In this document: positions 17,601 to 26,179 of the stretch, piece after piece
Numbering within the stretch: the stretch's first letter is position 1
Layout: each line of letters opens with the position of its first letter
Assembly (NCBI RefSeq): GCF_028369065.1
Contig: NZ_JAQNDA010000007.1
Span: forward strand, 186,001-250,000
Reading direction: 5' to 3'
Length of the DNA: 64,000 nucleotides
Origin: Marinobacter sp. SS21
GTDB lineage: Bacteria; Pseudomonadota; Gammaproteobacteria; Pseudomonadales; Oleiphilaceae
Notes under the pieces: model-generated
What the model was told of the DNA's origin: nothing
Database searches by the model: none
Seen by the model: the letters and a program-made list of their open reading frames with translations, nothing else
Translations under genes and position numbers: made by a program

Positions 17601-18827
17601 TCAGTGATGAAGGCCCATGGCCTCGGCGGCGATGCGCTGCTTCAGTGGGCCGGCCCGATCCAGCCAGCGCATGCCGGTGTTGCGGAGCCAGCGCAGCGGC
17701 AGTTCGTCACGGGCAAACAGCTGTTTGAAGCCCTCCATGGCCGCCATCATGGTGAGGTTATCGCCCTTGCGGCGACGCTGGTAACGCGCCAGCACCAAAG
17801 CGTCGCTGGCTGCCAGACCGTTACGCCGGGCTTGCGCCAGTTCGTCCAGCAGTACCCGGACGTCGCTGTAACCCAGGTTTGCGCCCTGACCCGCCAGCGG
17901 GTGGATCGTGTGGGCGGCGTCCCCCACCAGGACAAAGTGATCGCCAACGTAATCCTTGGCGTGCCGCTGACGCAGCGGAAACGCCGAGCGCCTGGACACC
18001 GCCTCGATAGCGCCCAGCTGTCGCTCGATCGCCGCCTCCAGCGCCTGGGTGAAGTCGGCATCGTTCAGGGTCAGCAGCCGTTTCGCCTCCAGGGTGTCCT
18101 GGGACCAGACGATGGAACAGAAATGGTCGTCACCGGCCTCGCCGCTCGCCAGCGGCAGGAAGGCCAACGGGCCGGTTGGCGAGAAGCGCTGCCAGGCGGT
18201 ACGCTGATGACTTTGCGCGGTGCGCACGGTACAGACAATGGCTTGCTGATCGTAATCCCATTCCCGGGTGGGCAGGCCCGCCCATTGTCGCAGCCGGGAG
18301 TTGGCGCCATCCGCGGCCACCACCAGTGACGCGGTCAGACTGCGACCATCAGCCAACGTCAGGGTGCGGCCCTGGGGTGTTGCCGCCATGGCGGTGACCT
18401 GGACGCCATCCAGCACGGTGACGGGGCTGTCGGCCAGAGCCTGGAACAAGGCCCGGACCAGGATTCGGTTCTCCACAATGGTCCCCAGCTCCGGCACGTG
18501 CAGCTCATGGGCGTCGAAGTGGATTCGACCGGTGCCGTCACCGTCCCAGACGGTCATGCCTTGGTAATTGCAGTGGCGTTCCCTGGCCACACTGGACCAG
18601 ACACCGAGCGCATCCAACACGCCTTTGCTGGCCGCTGAGATGGCACTCACCCGGGGTTCGTAATCATCGACCGAGGTCACCGCCTCGGGAGCGGCGGTTA
18701 TCGCCGCCAACTGGCCGGCTTCCACCAGACCCACCAGCCAGCCCTGACGGGCCAGCCCCAGGGCCAGGGCGCTGCCGGTCATGCCCCCCCCCACCACCAA
18801 GATGTCGAAATGGCCCGACTCAGTCAT
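17601..18827 (-). CDS. UbiH/UbiI/UbiF-family FAD monooxygenase, UbiI-like by position
   Basis: This 408-aa class-A flavoprotein hydroxylase acts on the ubiquinone ring. It shows the FAD dinucleotide motif ILVVGGGMTGSALALGLA at the N terminus, VVAADGANSRLRQW in the middle and the second FAD motif VLVGDAAHTIHPLAGQGANLG. I used the ATG at 18827 because GAGGA precedes it and the FAD motif then lies at the N terminus. The frame upstream has no ribosome site and runs inside ubiH. It overlaps the ubiH end by 8 bases. Its place after ubiH matches UbiI (VisC), the C5 hydroxylase, but UbiF-type C6 activity cannot be excluded. Confidence 0.88.
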   Translation of the reverse strand: MTESGHFDILVVGGGMTGSALALGLARQGWLVGLVEAGQLAAITAAPEAVTSVDDYEPRVSAISAASKGVLDALGVWSSVARERHCNYQGMTVWDGDGTGRIHFDAHELHVPELGTIVENRILVRALFQALADSPVTVLDGVQVTAMAATPQGRTLTLADGRSLTASLVVAADGANSRLRQWAGLPTREWDYDQQAIVCTVRTAQSHQRTAWQRFSPTGPLAFLPLASGEAGDDHFCSIVWSQDTLEAKRLLTLNDADFTQALEAAIERQLGAIEAVSRRSAFPLRQRHAKDYVGDHFVLVGDAAHTIHPLAGQGANLGYSDVRVLLDELAQARRNGLAASDALVLARYQRRRKGDNLTMMAAMEGFKQLFARDELPLRWLRNTGMRWLDRAGPLKQRIAAEAMGLHH

Positions 18828-20106
18828 CACGGTTCCTCGCCTGCTGCGGTTCGTTAGGGAAGGCCGGCCGCCGCGCGCCGAGCCCCATCGCACTGCGGGC
18901 AAACATGCGTTTAACGCCAGGCAATAGGTCCAGCCCCACCAAGCCGGCATCGCGGGCCAGCGCCAGAGCCGGCTGACGATCACCGAAAATGCGAATCAGG
19001 GAATCGGAAAACCGGACGGTTTGCTGCCAATCCCGACGGTGGTGCGCCTGGTAGCGGCCAAGCAGGGCCAGATCCCCCAGGGCCAAGCCTTGGGCCAGCC
19101 CCTGCTGGAACTGCTCCACCAGCGCCATGATGCCCCGCAAGGCGAGGTTGAAGCCCTGCCCCGCCACCGGATGCAGAGTGTGGGCGGCGTTACCGATCAG
19201 CACCACGCCGGGACGAATCGCTTCGTCCACCGTCGACAGCGCCAAGGGGTAGTGATTACACTGGCCAATCTGGTTAATCCGCCCCAGTCGCCAGCCAAAC
19301 CGCTGCTGGAGACGCCGGCACTGATCGGCGGCATCCAATGCCAGTACCTGCTCGAGATCGGCTTGTGCCAGGGTCCAGACCAGAGCGCTGGTATTGCCGG
19401 CACCGGCGCCCCCCTGGGGCAACAACGCCATGGGCCCGGCCGGGGTGAAACGCTCGTACGCCGTGAAGCCATGACTCTGGCCGGTCGACACGTTGGCAAT
19501 CAGCGCATGCTGATCGTAACCGCTGTGGGCAACCCGAAATCCCAGCCGCTCGCGCAGTCCAGATCGACCACCATCGGCGATGACCAGACACTGGGCGGTC
19601 AGGTGCTCGAGACTATCGCCCTCAGCCACCGCCACCGAGACGCCATCCCGCCAGCGGCTGACATCCCGAACCTGGGCCGGCGCCCGCCAACTCACCTGGG
19701 GGCAGTCCCGCAGCGCTGCCATCAGGCACAGGCCCAGCCAGCGGTTATCCACCACATAGCCGAGGGCTTCCTGGCCGTGCTCGCTGGCTGCCAGCCGGGT
19801 GGCACCAAACCGGCCCCGATCGGAGACATGGATGTGACGAATGGGTGTCGCTTGTGCCGACAGCCGAGGCCACAGTCCCAGCTGCTCGTAGATCAGCCGG
19901 GAGCCCCAGGCCAGGGCGGTGGAGCGGGCATCAAAACTGGGCTGGTAGTGGTCCGGTAACGGCTCCCGGGACAGAGGAAAGGCCTCGACCACGGTCACTC
20001 GCAGCTGAGGCACGGCCCGGGCCAGCGCCAGCGCCAGCGTCGCCCCGGCCAGTCCGCCGCCGGCGATGACAAGATCGGTATCCAGCTTTTGTTCGCTCAG
20101 GCTCAC
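18820..20106 (-). CDS. ubiH: 2-octaprenyl-6-methoxyphenol hydroxylase UbiH
   Basis: UbiH hydroxylates C1 of the ubiquinone precursor ring. The 428-aa flavoprotein has the N-terminal FAD motif LVIAGGGLAGATLALALA, the middle LVIADGGRSGLRERLG and the late LIGNAAHTLHPVAGQGFNLALRG. The order ygfB-pepP-ubiH-ubiI is the same as in E. coli and fixes which paralogue this is. The pepP stop is 2 bases upstream and the next hydroxylase overlaps its 3' end by 8 bases. Confidence 0.94.
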   Translation of the reverse strand: MSLSEQKLDTDLVIAGGGLAGATLALALARAVPQLRVTVVEAFPLSREPLPDHYQPSFDARSTALAWGSRLIYEQLGLWPRLSAQATPIRHIHVSDRGRFGATRLAASEHGQEALGYVVDNRWLGLCLMAALRDCPQVSWRAPAQVRDVSRWRDGVSVAVAEGDSLEHLTAQCLVIADGGRSGLRERLGFRVAHSGYDQHALIANVSTGQSHGFTAYERFTPAGPMALLPQGGAGAGNTSALVWTLAQADLEQVLALDAADQCRRLQQRFGWRLGRINQIGQCNHYPLALSTVDEAIRPGVVLIGNAAHTLHPVAGQGFNLALRGIMALVEQFQQGLAQGLALGDLALLGRYQAHHRRDWQQTVRFSDSLIRIFGDRQPALALARDAGLVGLDLLPGVKRMFARSAMGLGARRPAFPNEPQQARNRDD

Positions 20107-20108
20107 GG

Positions 20109-21428
20109 TTACCCTGCCATTAACGCTTCAATCTCGGCGACGGTTTTGGGGACACCGTCGGTCAACACCCGGCAGCCATCGCGGGTCACCACCACGTCGT
20201 CTTCGATCCGGATACCCAGGCCACGCCACCGTGGCTCCACCTCGGTGTTGTCCGGAGCCACGTACAGCCCCGGCTCCACCGTCAGCGCCATACCCGGCTC
20301 CAGTACCCGCCAGGCATCCCCCACCTTGTAGTCTCCGACATCGTGGACATCGAGCCCCAACCAGTGACCGGTCCGGTGCATGTAGAACGGCTTATAGGCC
20401 TCCGTGTCGAGCACCTGTGCCAGCGTGCCACGCAACAGCCCCAGGTCAATCAGCCCCTGGCACAACACCTCGAGGGCCGCCTCATGGGGATGGTTCCAGT
20501 GATTGCCGGGACGCACGGCGTCAATCGCAGCCACCTGGGCCGCCAGCACCACCTCGTACAGCGCCTTCTGGTCCTCACTGAACTTGCCGTTGACCGGGAA
20601 GGTGCGGGTGATATCGGCGGCGTAACACTCCACCTCACAACCGGCATCAATCAGCACCAGATCGCCGTCCTTGAGCGGCGCCGAGTTGTCGATGTAGTGC
20701 AGGATGCAGCCGTTGGCGCCGCCGCCGACAATGGATGGGTAGGCAGTGGCGCGGGCGCCGTGATCCATAAACGTATGAACCAGCTCCGCCTCCAGGTTGT
20801 ACTCGCTGCCGCCACGGCGGGCGCGTTGCATGGCACGACGGTGGGCTTCGGCACTAATTTCGCCAGCCCGGGCCATGGCCTTGATCTCATTGGCACTCTT
20901 GTACAGCCGCAGGTCGTGCAGCTGATGCTCCAGGGCAACAAATTCACCCGGCGGCTGAGCCCCGGAGCGAACCTTGCTGCGAATGAGTTTGACCCAGTCC
21001 ATCACCTGGGCATCGAAGGTGTGATCTTTGCCCAGCGGGTAATACACCCGGCTACGGCCTTCGATCATCCCGGGCAGGATGTCATCGATGTCTGAAATCG
21101 GGAAGGCATCATCGAGGCCAAACCGCTCGATGGCCCCTTCCGGCCCCACCAGGAAGCCGTCCCACAGCTCTTTTTCCGGATTCCGCTCCTTGCAGAACAG
21201 CACCGACTCGCCGTGATCCCGCCCCGGGATCAGCACCAGCACCGCATCGGGCTCACCGAATCCGGTCAGGTACTGGAAGTCGCTGTCCTGCCGGAAGGGG
21301 TGCAACACATCGCGGTTACGCACCCGCTCGGAGGCCGCCGGCAGTATGGCAATGCTGTCCGGAGCCATCCGCTCCATCAGCTTGCGGCGACGCTCGGCAA
21401 ATTCTTTCATGGGGATGTAGACGGTCAT
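20109..21428 (-). CDS. pepP: Xaa-Pro aminopeptidase PepP
   Basis: PepP removes the N-terminal residue from peptides with proline in second place. The 439-aa protein has the N-terminal creatinase-like domain (FRQDSDFQYLTGFGEPDAV) and the pita-bread catalytic domain. Its metal ligands are visible in order: Asp of LIDAGCE, Asp of AADITRTFP, His of MHRTGHWLGLDVHD, Glu of TVEPGLY and Glu of GIRIEDDV. The length matches E. coli PepP. It lies between ygfB and ubiH as in E. coli; no link between proline peptidase and quinone synthesis is implied. Confidence 0.97.
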   Translation of the reverse strand: MTVYIPMKEFAERRRKLMERMAPDSIAILPAASERVRNRDVLHPFRQDSDFQYLTGFGEPDAVLVLIPGRDHGESVLFCKERNPEKELWDGFLVGPEGAIERFGLDDAFPISDIDDILPGMIEGRSRVYYPLGKDHTFDAQVMDWVKLIRSKVRSGAQPPGEFVALEHQLHDLRLYKSANEIKAMARAGEISAEAHRRAMQRARRGGSEYNLEAELVHTFMDHGARATAYPSIVGGGANGCILHYIDNSAPLKDGDLVLIDAGCEVECYAADITRTFPVNGKFSEDQKALYEVVLAAQVAAIDAVRPGNHWNHPHEAALEVLCQGLIDLGLLRGTLAQVLDTEAYKPFYMHRTGHWLGLDVHDVGDYKVGDAWRVLEPGMALTVEPGLYVAPDNTEVEPRWRGLGIRIEDDVVVTRDGCRVLTDGVPKTVAEIEALMAG

Positions 21429-21454
21429 ATCAACGTTCCGGGCTTTGCAGGCGT

Positions 21455-22048
21455 TCAGTGGACGGTCTCGGAGGCCGGGGGTTCTGGCGGATTATACTCA
21501 GTAAAGACCGCCAGTGCGCCCAGGCGCACGTACTCGGTAATCTCCAGCAGCTGGGTTTCGCTGTCCTCGCCGTCCTCGCTGTCGTCCTCGGCGTCCGACA
21601 CCTGGCTGATGGCGACCAGATCCTCGATCAACTCACGAATCTCCGAGGGTGCCGCTCCCAGTGCCGCCCCGGCCTGCAACGCCAACCCCTCGAGAAAGCC
21701 GCGAATCCAGGAGGAAAGCGCCTGCAAACGCTGCTCCAGGGCATAGTCGTCATCGGGCAACAACGGCTGGAAACTCATATCGGCGGCCTTAAGCCCGTCA
21801 AGGGTACCGGCATAGGCCGCCCCCATGAACGACGCCAGCTCGGCGGATTCGTCAGCGGCAGTTTCAGCCAGCCCCATGTGCTCACACACCAGAGCCAGCC
21901 ACTCCGGTTCCGCCAAGCGACCACCGGCAGCCAAACGACCACAGAGTACCCCGTGCAGTTCGGACGGATGGCTGAAGGCCTGGTGGGCGGTGAATAGATT
22001 GGCCCAACACTCAAAGGCCTGGGACTTGTCGATATCGGGAACAGACAT
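21455..22048 (-). CDS. ygfB: UPF0149 family protein YgfB
   Basis: A 197-aa helical, acidic protein of the UPF0149 family: PSELHGVLCGRLAAGG near the N terminus, then a conserved ALSSWIRGFLEGLALQAG and an Asp/Glu-rich stretch (SDAEDDSEDGEDSETQLLEITEYVRLGALAVFTEY). In pseudomonads YgfB has been reported as a transcriptional modulator linked to beta-lactamase expression. It heads the ygfB-pepP-ubiH-ubiI series and is divergent from the zrgA-type gene over a 165-base gap. Confidence 0.93.
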   Translation of the reverse strand: MSVPDIDKSQAFECWANLFTAHQAFSHPSELHGVLCGRLAAGGRLAEPEWLALVCEHMGLAETAADESAELASFMGAAYAGTLDGLKAADMSFQPLLPDDDYALEQRLQALSSWIRGFLEGLALQAGAALGAAPSEIRELIEDLVAISQVSDAEDDSEDGEDSETQLLEITEYVRLGALAVFTEYNPPEPPASETVH

Positions 22049-22149
22049 CTAATGCGGTCTTCCTGTGGTGATGCTTGGGGTGACTATCGTAGCACTGAGC
22101 GAGGCTGAAGACATCGCCGCATACAGTGCCTTGCCGGTTTCAATACCAC

Positions 22150-22193
22150 TTGACCCGGGCCGCCCGGCACGTTAATTATGTTATAACATATCA
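22150..22193 (+). promoter_or_regulatory. Zur-like operator and promoter ahead of zrgA-type gene
   Basis: ATGTTATAACAT at 22178-22189 is a perfect 12-bp palindrome flanked by AT-rich bases, close to the gammaproteobacterial Zur box core. TTGACC at 22150-22155 and TAATTA at 22173-22178 (17-base spacer) are a plausible promoter, which would place the palindrome over the -10 and start site, as expected for repression. The zrgA ATG lies 24 bases beyond the palindrome. The assignment to Zur rests on motif resemblance and the zinc-type gene it precedes. Confidence 0.65.
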
Positions 22194-22213
22194 TAAATAT
22201 TCGGAGTCGAAGC

Positions 22214-22822
22214 ATGCCCTCCCGCTTCCCACGCCGCCTGGCGACCAACCTGATCAGCACACTGGCATTGTCGACCACCCCCGCGCTGGCCGGCGACAAT
22301 CCGGGCGCCCACCAGCACGGCCAGGCCGTCCTTCAGGCTGCGGTGGAGGGGCAGACCATTGAGGTCATGCTGAGCTCGCCCGCATTCAACCTGCTGGGGT
22401 TTGAATACTCACCCCGGTCGAAGGAAGAGCACAGCCAGCAGGATCAGGTTCGGGCCTGGTTGTCGTCCACGCCCTTGCTCAGCCTGACAAGTGCTAACTG
22501 CCAGGTCACCGCCGGCCAGGTCGTTTTACATGATGACGGCACAACCGGGGAGCATGAGCATGAGCATGAGCATGAGCATGAGCATGAGCATGAGCATGAG
22601 CATGAGGAACATGGTGACGAACACGATGCAACAACGCACCGGGACATCGAAGTAAACCAGACCATTCGCTGCGATCGCCCGATTGCAGGTCAGGACATCA
22701 GCTCACCCATACTTGAGCAGTTTTCCAACCTGGAAGAACTGCGGGTGGAATGGCTCAGCGAACACGGCCAGGGGAGCCATCACCTGTCACCCGGCAACCC
22801 CACTCTGAAGCTAACGCCCTAA
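22214..22822 (+). CDS. zrgA: ZrgA-family periplasmic zinc-binding protein (DUF2796)
   Basis: This 202-aa exported protein has a signal peptide ending near ALAGDN. Next comes the family segment AHQHGQAVLQAAVEGQTIEVMLSSPAFNLLGFEY. A central metal-binding tract of nine Glu-His pairs is followed by EEHGDEHDATTH, then a domain with ELRVEWLSEHGQGSHHLS. In Vibrio cholerae, ZrgA and its neighbours form a zinc-uptake system under Zur. GGAG seven bases upstream supports the ATG, and a Zur-like palindrome precedes it. The stop overlaps the convergent DUF3299 gene by four bases. Confidence 0.85.
   Translation: MPSRFPRRLATNLISTLALSTTPALAGDNPGAHQHGQAVLQAAVEGQTIEVMLSSPAFNLLGFEYSPRSKEEHSQQDQVRAWLSSTPLLSLTSANCQVTAGQVVLHDDGTTGEHEHEHEHEHEHEHEHEHEEHGDEHDATTHRDIEVNQTIRCDRPIAGQDISSPILEQFSNLEELRVEWLSEHGQGSHHLSPGNPTLKLTP
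22550..22603 (+). repeat. in-frame (GAGCAT)9 tract encoding (Glu-His)9
   Basis: Nine exact GAGCAT copies sit inside the zrgA-type gene. Every codon pair is identical, so this is a recent DNA-level expansion, not amino-acid selection alone. Gain or loss of units would keep the frame and change the number of metal-binding His residues. Confidence 0.95.
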
Positions 22823-23331
22823 TACTGGTAAAGTTCCACATGTTCCGCCTCGACCGCGTAGGAGGCCGAGGCAATGTCATTCTCGGTACGCTCGATTTCC
22901 AGCGTACCCTTCACCCATACCGGCTCGTACAGCACGTCCAGCTTTAAACCGTCGGGATAGGTAACGTGAATGATTTGGTTGGGGGGAGGTGGCGGCACAT
23001 GAATGCAGGCACCGTAATATGGCACCAGGAAAAACTCCAGGATGCGCATGTCCTGGGTCGTCTTAAGCGGCACCACAAAACCGGGAATCTTGCCCGCAAC
23101 ACCATCCATCTCGGGAACTGTGCGCCCGGTCATGATTTCGTCCGGCAGGGAGGCGGGCCCGTCCCCCTGGTGCTCAACTTCGGGCAGGTTCTCCAACAGC
23201 GCGACATCCGTGGCGGGCATCAGTTCGAGCCAGTCGATTTCACGCCCGCCGGTCTCCGCCCGGACGGCCATCGGTGCGGCCAGACCTATCCCAACCACAA
23301 CCCAAGCCAACATCCCCATACGCTTCACCAT
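22819..23331 (-). CDS. DUF3299 family exported protein
   Basis: The 170-aa product has a signal peptide (MVKRMGMLAWVVVGIGLAAP, cleavage near VRAE). The DUF3299 core follows, with GKIPGFVVPL, the hallmark FLVPYYGACIHVPPPPPNQ, and a beta-rich C-terminal half (VWVKGTLEIERTEND). Genes of this family commonly travel with ZrgA-type proteins and MacB-like ABC transporters, as here. The function is not established. It faces zrgA tail to tail and is divergent from the ATPase gene, so it has its own transcript inside the cassette. Confidence 0.85.
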   Translation of the reverse strand: MVKRMGMLAWVVVGIGLAAPMAVRAETGGREIDWLELMPATDVALLENLPEVEHQGDGPASLPDEIMTGRTVPEMDGVAGKIPGFVVPLKTTQDMRILEFFLVPYYGACIHVPPPPPNQIIHVTYPDGLKLDVLYEPVWVKGTLEIERTENDIASASYAVEAEHVELYQY

Positions 23332-23393
23332 GTAACGACCAGACCTTTATAAACGTGGACAAGCCATCATACTCCAACAATGACCCAACCAAC

Positions 23394-24095
23394 ATGACGC
23401 ATACCTCGCCATCGACCACACCGCCACCGTCCGCCATCCAGTGTCGGGGACTCACATTTCACTGGAATCCCCAGGCCCCCGCCATTCACTACCCGGACAT
23501 CACCCTCCCCCAGGGACATCATCTGTTTCTAAGGGGGCCCAGCGGCAGTGGCAAGAGCACTCTGTTGGGCCTTATTTGTGGTCTATCGCCGCTGCAACAG
23601 GGTCAACTCACGCTGCTGGGACAAGATGCCCGCCAGCTCTCACGGGGACGATTTGACCGATTACGGGCCGATCAGCTTGGGGTAATTTTTCAACAGTTCA
23701 ACCTGGTCCCCTATCTGAGCCCCCTGGCCAACACACTGCTGCCTTGCCGGTTATCGGCCCGGCGTCGATTACGCACCGCCCCCTCGGCACGGAAAGAGGC
23801 CGAGGCATTGCTCGAGGCCCTCACCATCCCACCACGTCACTGGCACCACCCCATCAACGAACTGAGCGTCGGCCAGCAGCAGCGCGTGGCCGCGGCACGA
23901 GCCCTGATCGGATCACCGGGACTGATTCTCGCCGACGAACCCACATCAGCCCTGGACACAGACAATCGCGACCGTTTTATCCAGATCCTGCTGAACCAGG
24001 CCAATGCCCGCCAAACCTCAGTGCTGTTTGTTAGCCACGATGAGGCCCTGGCGCAACACTTCCCCAATCAACTGACCCTCGGAGCCCCCCAATGA
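23394..24095 (+). CDS. ABC transporter ATP-binding protein (MacB/LolD type), zinc cassette
   Basis: This 233-aa ATPase has Walker [10 protein letters not shown] (48-56), Q-loop [13 protein letters not shown], signature ELSVGQQQR, Walker B LILADEP with ALD, and switch His in FVSHD. It belongs to the MacB/LolD group that pairs with FtsX-type permeases. The ATG at 23394 has no clear ribosome site; an in-frame GTG at 23355 is the alternative. Upstream extension would run into the DUF3299 gene. Its stop overlaps the permease start by four bases (ATGA). Confidence 0.87.
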   Translation: MTHTSPSTTPPPSAIQCRGLTFHWNPQAPAIHYPDITLPQGHHLFLRGPSGSGKSTLLGLICGLSPLQQGQLTLLGQDARQLSRGRFDRLRADQLGVIFQQFNLVPYLSPLANTLLPCRLSARRRLRTAPSARKEAEALLEALTIPPRHWHHPINELSVGQQQRVAAARALIGSPGLILADEPTSALDTDNRDRFIQILLNQANARQTSVLFVSHDEALAQHFPNQLTLGAPQ

Positions 24096-25366
24096 ACCTT
24101 CGTCTGGCACTGTCGCTGGCCCTGGCCAGCATTTGGCATAGGCGGGGCATTCTGGCGCTGGTCACCCTGACTCTGACTCTCAGCATTGTGCTGCTATTGG
24201 GCGTGCAATATTTACGTACCGAGGTCCGTCAGTCATTCACCAGCACCATCTCCGGTACCGACCTGATCGTTGGAGCCCGTGGCGGGCAACTCAACCTACT
24301 GCTGTACTCGGTTTTCCACCTCGGCAACGCCACCAACAACATCCACTGGTCGACCTACGAGAAGCTGCGGCAAATGGACTCCGTGGACTGGCTGGTTCCC
24401 CTATCGCTTGGCGACAGCTACCGGGGCTATCGGGTGGTGGGCACCGATTCAGGCTTTCTGAAACACTATCGCCATGGTAACGACCGTCCGCTCCAACTGG
24501 TTTCCGGCGACTGGTTTGATGACGTCTTCGATGTGGTCCTGGGGGCCAACGTCGCCCGCGAGTTCCACCACCAACTCGGCGAAGAGCTGGTTCTTGCCCA
24601 TGGCGGCGGAGCCACCAGCTTCCTGAGACACGATCAGACTCCCTTTCGGGTCAGCGGCATCCTGGCGCCTACCGGCACGCCGGTGGATCGGGCCGTCTAT
24701 GTCAGCCTGGAAGGGCTGGAAGCCATCCATGCCGGCTGGGAATCCGGCGTGCCCCGCCCAGGGCGCACACTGTCTAAGGATCAGGCACGACAACTGAACC
24801 TGGCGCCCCAAGCCATCACCGCCGTTCTGCTGGGCGCGGAACGCAAGGTGCTCACCTTTCGTCTTCAACGCCAGCTCAATGAATATGAAGATGAACCGCT
24901 CACCGCGATCCTACCGGGCATTGCACTGAGCGAGCTGTGGCGCATTATGGGGCAGTTCGAACGCGCGCTGCTGGCAATTACCGGCTTCGTGGTGATAACC
25001 AGCCTGGTTGGACTGGCAGCGGTGTTACTGACTCTTCAGGTGCACCGGCAGCAGGAAATCGCCATTCTGCGAGCCACCGGCGCCTCCCCAATCCTGATCG
25101 CCCTGCTGTACGTCATTGAGTGCACCGCGCTCGCCACACTTGCCAGCCTGCTGGCGGTGCTAGTGGGCGTCGCGCTGATCGCCGCAGCCGGCCCCTGGCT
25201 TGTGGACCATTATGGACTGCACCTGCAACTCCGCCCGCTGGACTCAAGTGAATGGCTGATGCTGGCCGGTGTCCCGCTGGCCGCCGCCCTGGTTGGCCTG
25301 ATTCCTGCCGTCCGAGCCTGGTGGAACAGCCGAAGGCAGCATTTTGGGACGACTTCCACGGAATGA
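24092..25366 (+). CDS. FtsX/MacB-type ABC transporter permease, zinc cassette
   Basis: The 424-aa membrane protein has one N-terminal helix (ILALVTLTLTLSIVLLLGV), a large periplasmic MacB-like domain (about 40-275, with ISGTDLIVGARGGQLNLLLYSVF) and three C-terminal helices of the FtsX domain, including EIAILRATGASPILI. Transporters of this shape act mechanically on periplasmic or lipoprotein partners and usually do not carry ions through the membrane. A role with ZrgA in zinc acquisition is inferred from the cassette and from the Vibrio system. Confidence 0.87.
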   Translation: MNLRLALSLALASIWHRRGILALVTLTLTLSIVLLLGVQYLRTEVRQSFTSTISGTDLIVGARGGQLNLLLYSVFHLGNATNNIHWSTYEKLRQMDSVDWLVPLSLGDSYRGYRVVGTDSGFLKHYRHGNDRPLQLVSGDWFDDVFDVVLGANVAREFHHQLGEELVLAHGGGATSFLRHDQTPFRVSGILAPTGTPVDRAVYVSLEGLEAIHAGWESGVPRPGRTLSKDQARQLNLAPQAITAVLLGAERKVLTFRLQRQLNEYEDEPLTAILPGIALSELWRIMGQFERALLAITGFVVITSLVGLAAVLLTLQVHRQQEIAILRATGASPILIALLYVIECTALATLASLLAVLVGVALIAAAGPWLVDHYGLHLQLRPLDSSEWLMLAGVPLAAALVGLIPAVRAWWNSRRQHFGTTSTE

Positions 25367-25439
25367 CATCCCTGTAAATTGACCAGCTTACAGTCCACAC
25401 TTATAGTTAGTTCCATTCATCACAGTTACTGGACACGTC

Positions 25440-25646
25440 ATGGATCAGTCCGAATTGCAGGCATTAGCGGACAAGCTGGACCGGCTGGTGGAACATTGCA
25501 GAAAGCTGGAGCAAGACAACGCGACCATGCGCCAGTTGCAGGACGACTGGAACCGGGAACGCGCCCAGCTCATCCAGAAGAACGATCTTGCCAAAAACAA
25601 GATTGAAGCCATGATTGGCCGTCTCAGGGCCTTGGAGCAACACTGA
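25440..25646 (+). CDS. ZapB-like coiled-coil protein (TIGR02449 family)
   Basis: A 68-aa protein that is almost entirely coiled coil: LADKLDRLVEHCRKLEQDNATMRQL...IEAMIGRLRALEQH. It matches the short TIGR02449 proteins encoded directly before zapA in many gammaproteobacteria. They are thought to assist cell division as ZapB does. The stop overlaps the zapA start by one base (TGATG), which supports coexpression. Confidence 0.87.
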   Translation: MDQSELQALADKLDRLVEHCRKLEQDNATMRQLQDDWNRERAQLIQKNDLAKNKIEAMIGRLRALEQH

Positions 25647-25942
25647 TGTCCGAACAGCCGACGACCGTAGAAGTCAAAATTCTCGACAAGGAATACCTGG
25701 TGGCGTGCCCGGAAGACGCCCGCCGCGCCCTGGAGCAGGCGGCCCAACACCTGGACCGCAAGATGCGGGAGATCCGAGCCAGCGGTAAAGTATTCGGCAC
25801 CGAGCGCATCGCGGTTATGGCCGCCCTGAATATCACCCATGAATTGCTGCAGCAGGACACCATGTCCACTGCGGCCGCCAGCATTCTGCAAGCCATGGAC
25901 AACACGCTGAACCAGGCCTTGGACCAGCGCGAACAAAACTAG
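25646..25942 (+). CDS. zapA: cell division protein ZapA
   Basis: ZapA bundles FtsZ filaments at midcell. The 98-aa protein has the N-terminal globular part VEVKILDKEYLVACPEDARRALEQAAQHLDRKMREIRA followed by TERIAVMAALNITHELL and a C-terminal coiled coil. It precedes the 6S RNA gene, as in other gammaproteobacteria, which secures the call. Confidence 0.95.
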   Translation: MSEQPTTVEVKILDKEYLVACPEDARRALEQAAQHLDRKMREIRASGKVFGTERIAVMAALNITHELLQQDTMSTAAASILQAMDNTLNQALDQREQN

Positions 25943-25953
25943 ACAATTTCGGG

Positions 25954-25985
25954 TTTGCATTCGGCCCCCGGGGTGGCTCTATAAT
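25954..25985 (+). promoter_or_regulatory. promoter of the 6S RNA gene
   Basis: A perfect TATAAT (25980-25985) lies 8 bases before the predicted RNA 5' end. The best upstream box is TTGCAT (25955-25960) with a long 19-base spacer, so the -35 is uncertain. Confidence 0.55.
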
Positions 25986-25992
25986 AGGCCAA

Positions 25993-26172
25993 CTTCCTGG
26001 GTTGTTCGCTGGTCGGATACGTCCTCGAGCCGATGCGCAATACCCAGGTGGCTACTTCAGGGCATTGTGAGCATGTCCCCCGCGGGGGAAAGCCTAATCT
26101 GCCACAGCGGCCACCAACCTTGGACCTTGGGTTCAAGGGCCACATCCGATAACGGCAACCCGGGAAGCTTTT
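25993..26172 (+). ncRNA. ssrS: 6S RNA (SsrS)
   Basis: 6S RNA mimics an open promoter and binds the sigma-70 RNA polymerase holoenzyme in stationary phase. The ends pair: TTCCTGGGTTG at 25994-26004 with CAACCCGGGAA at 26156-26166 (one G-U pair). Inside are the conserved stretches GTTCGCTGGTCGG, GAGCCGATGCGCAA, GGGTTCAAGGGCC and CATCCGATAACGGCAACCC. Its place between zapA and fau matches E. coli. The exact ends are estimated from the terminal stem. It is probably processed from a transcript that continues into fau. Confidence 0.92.
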
Positions 26173-26179
26173 TAACCCC

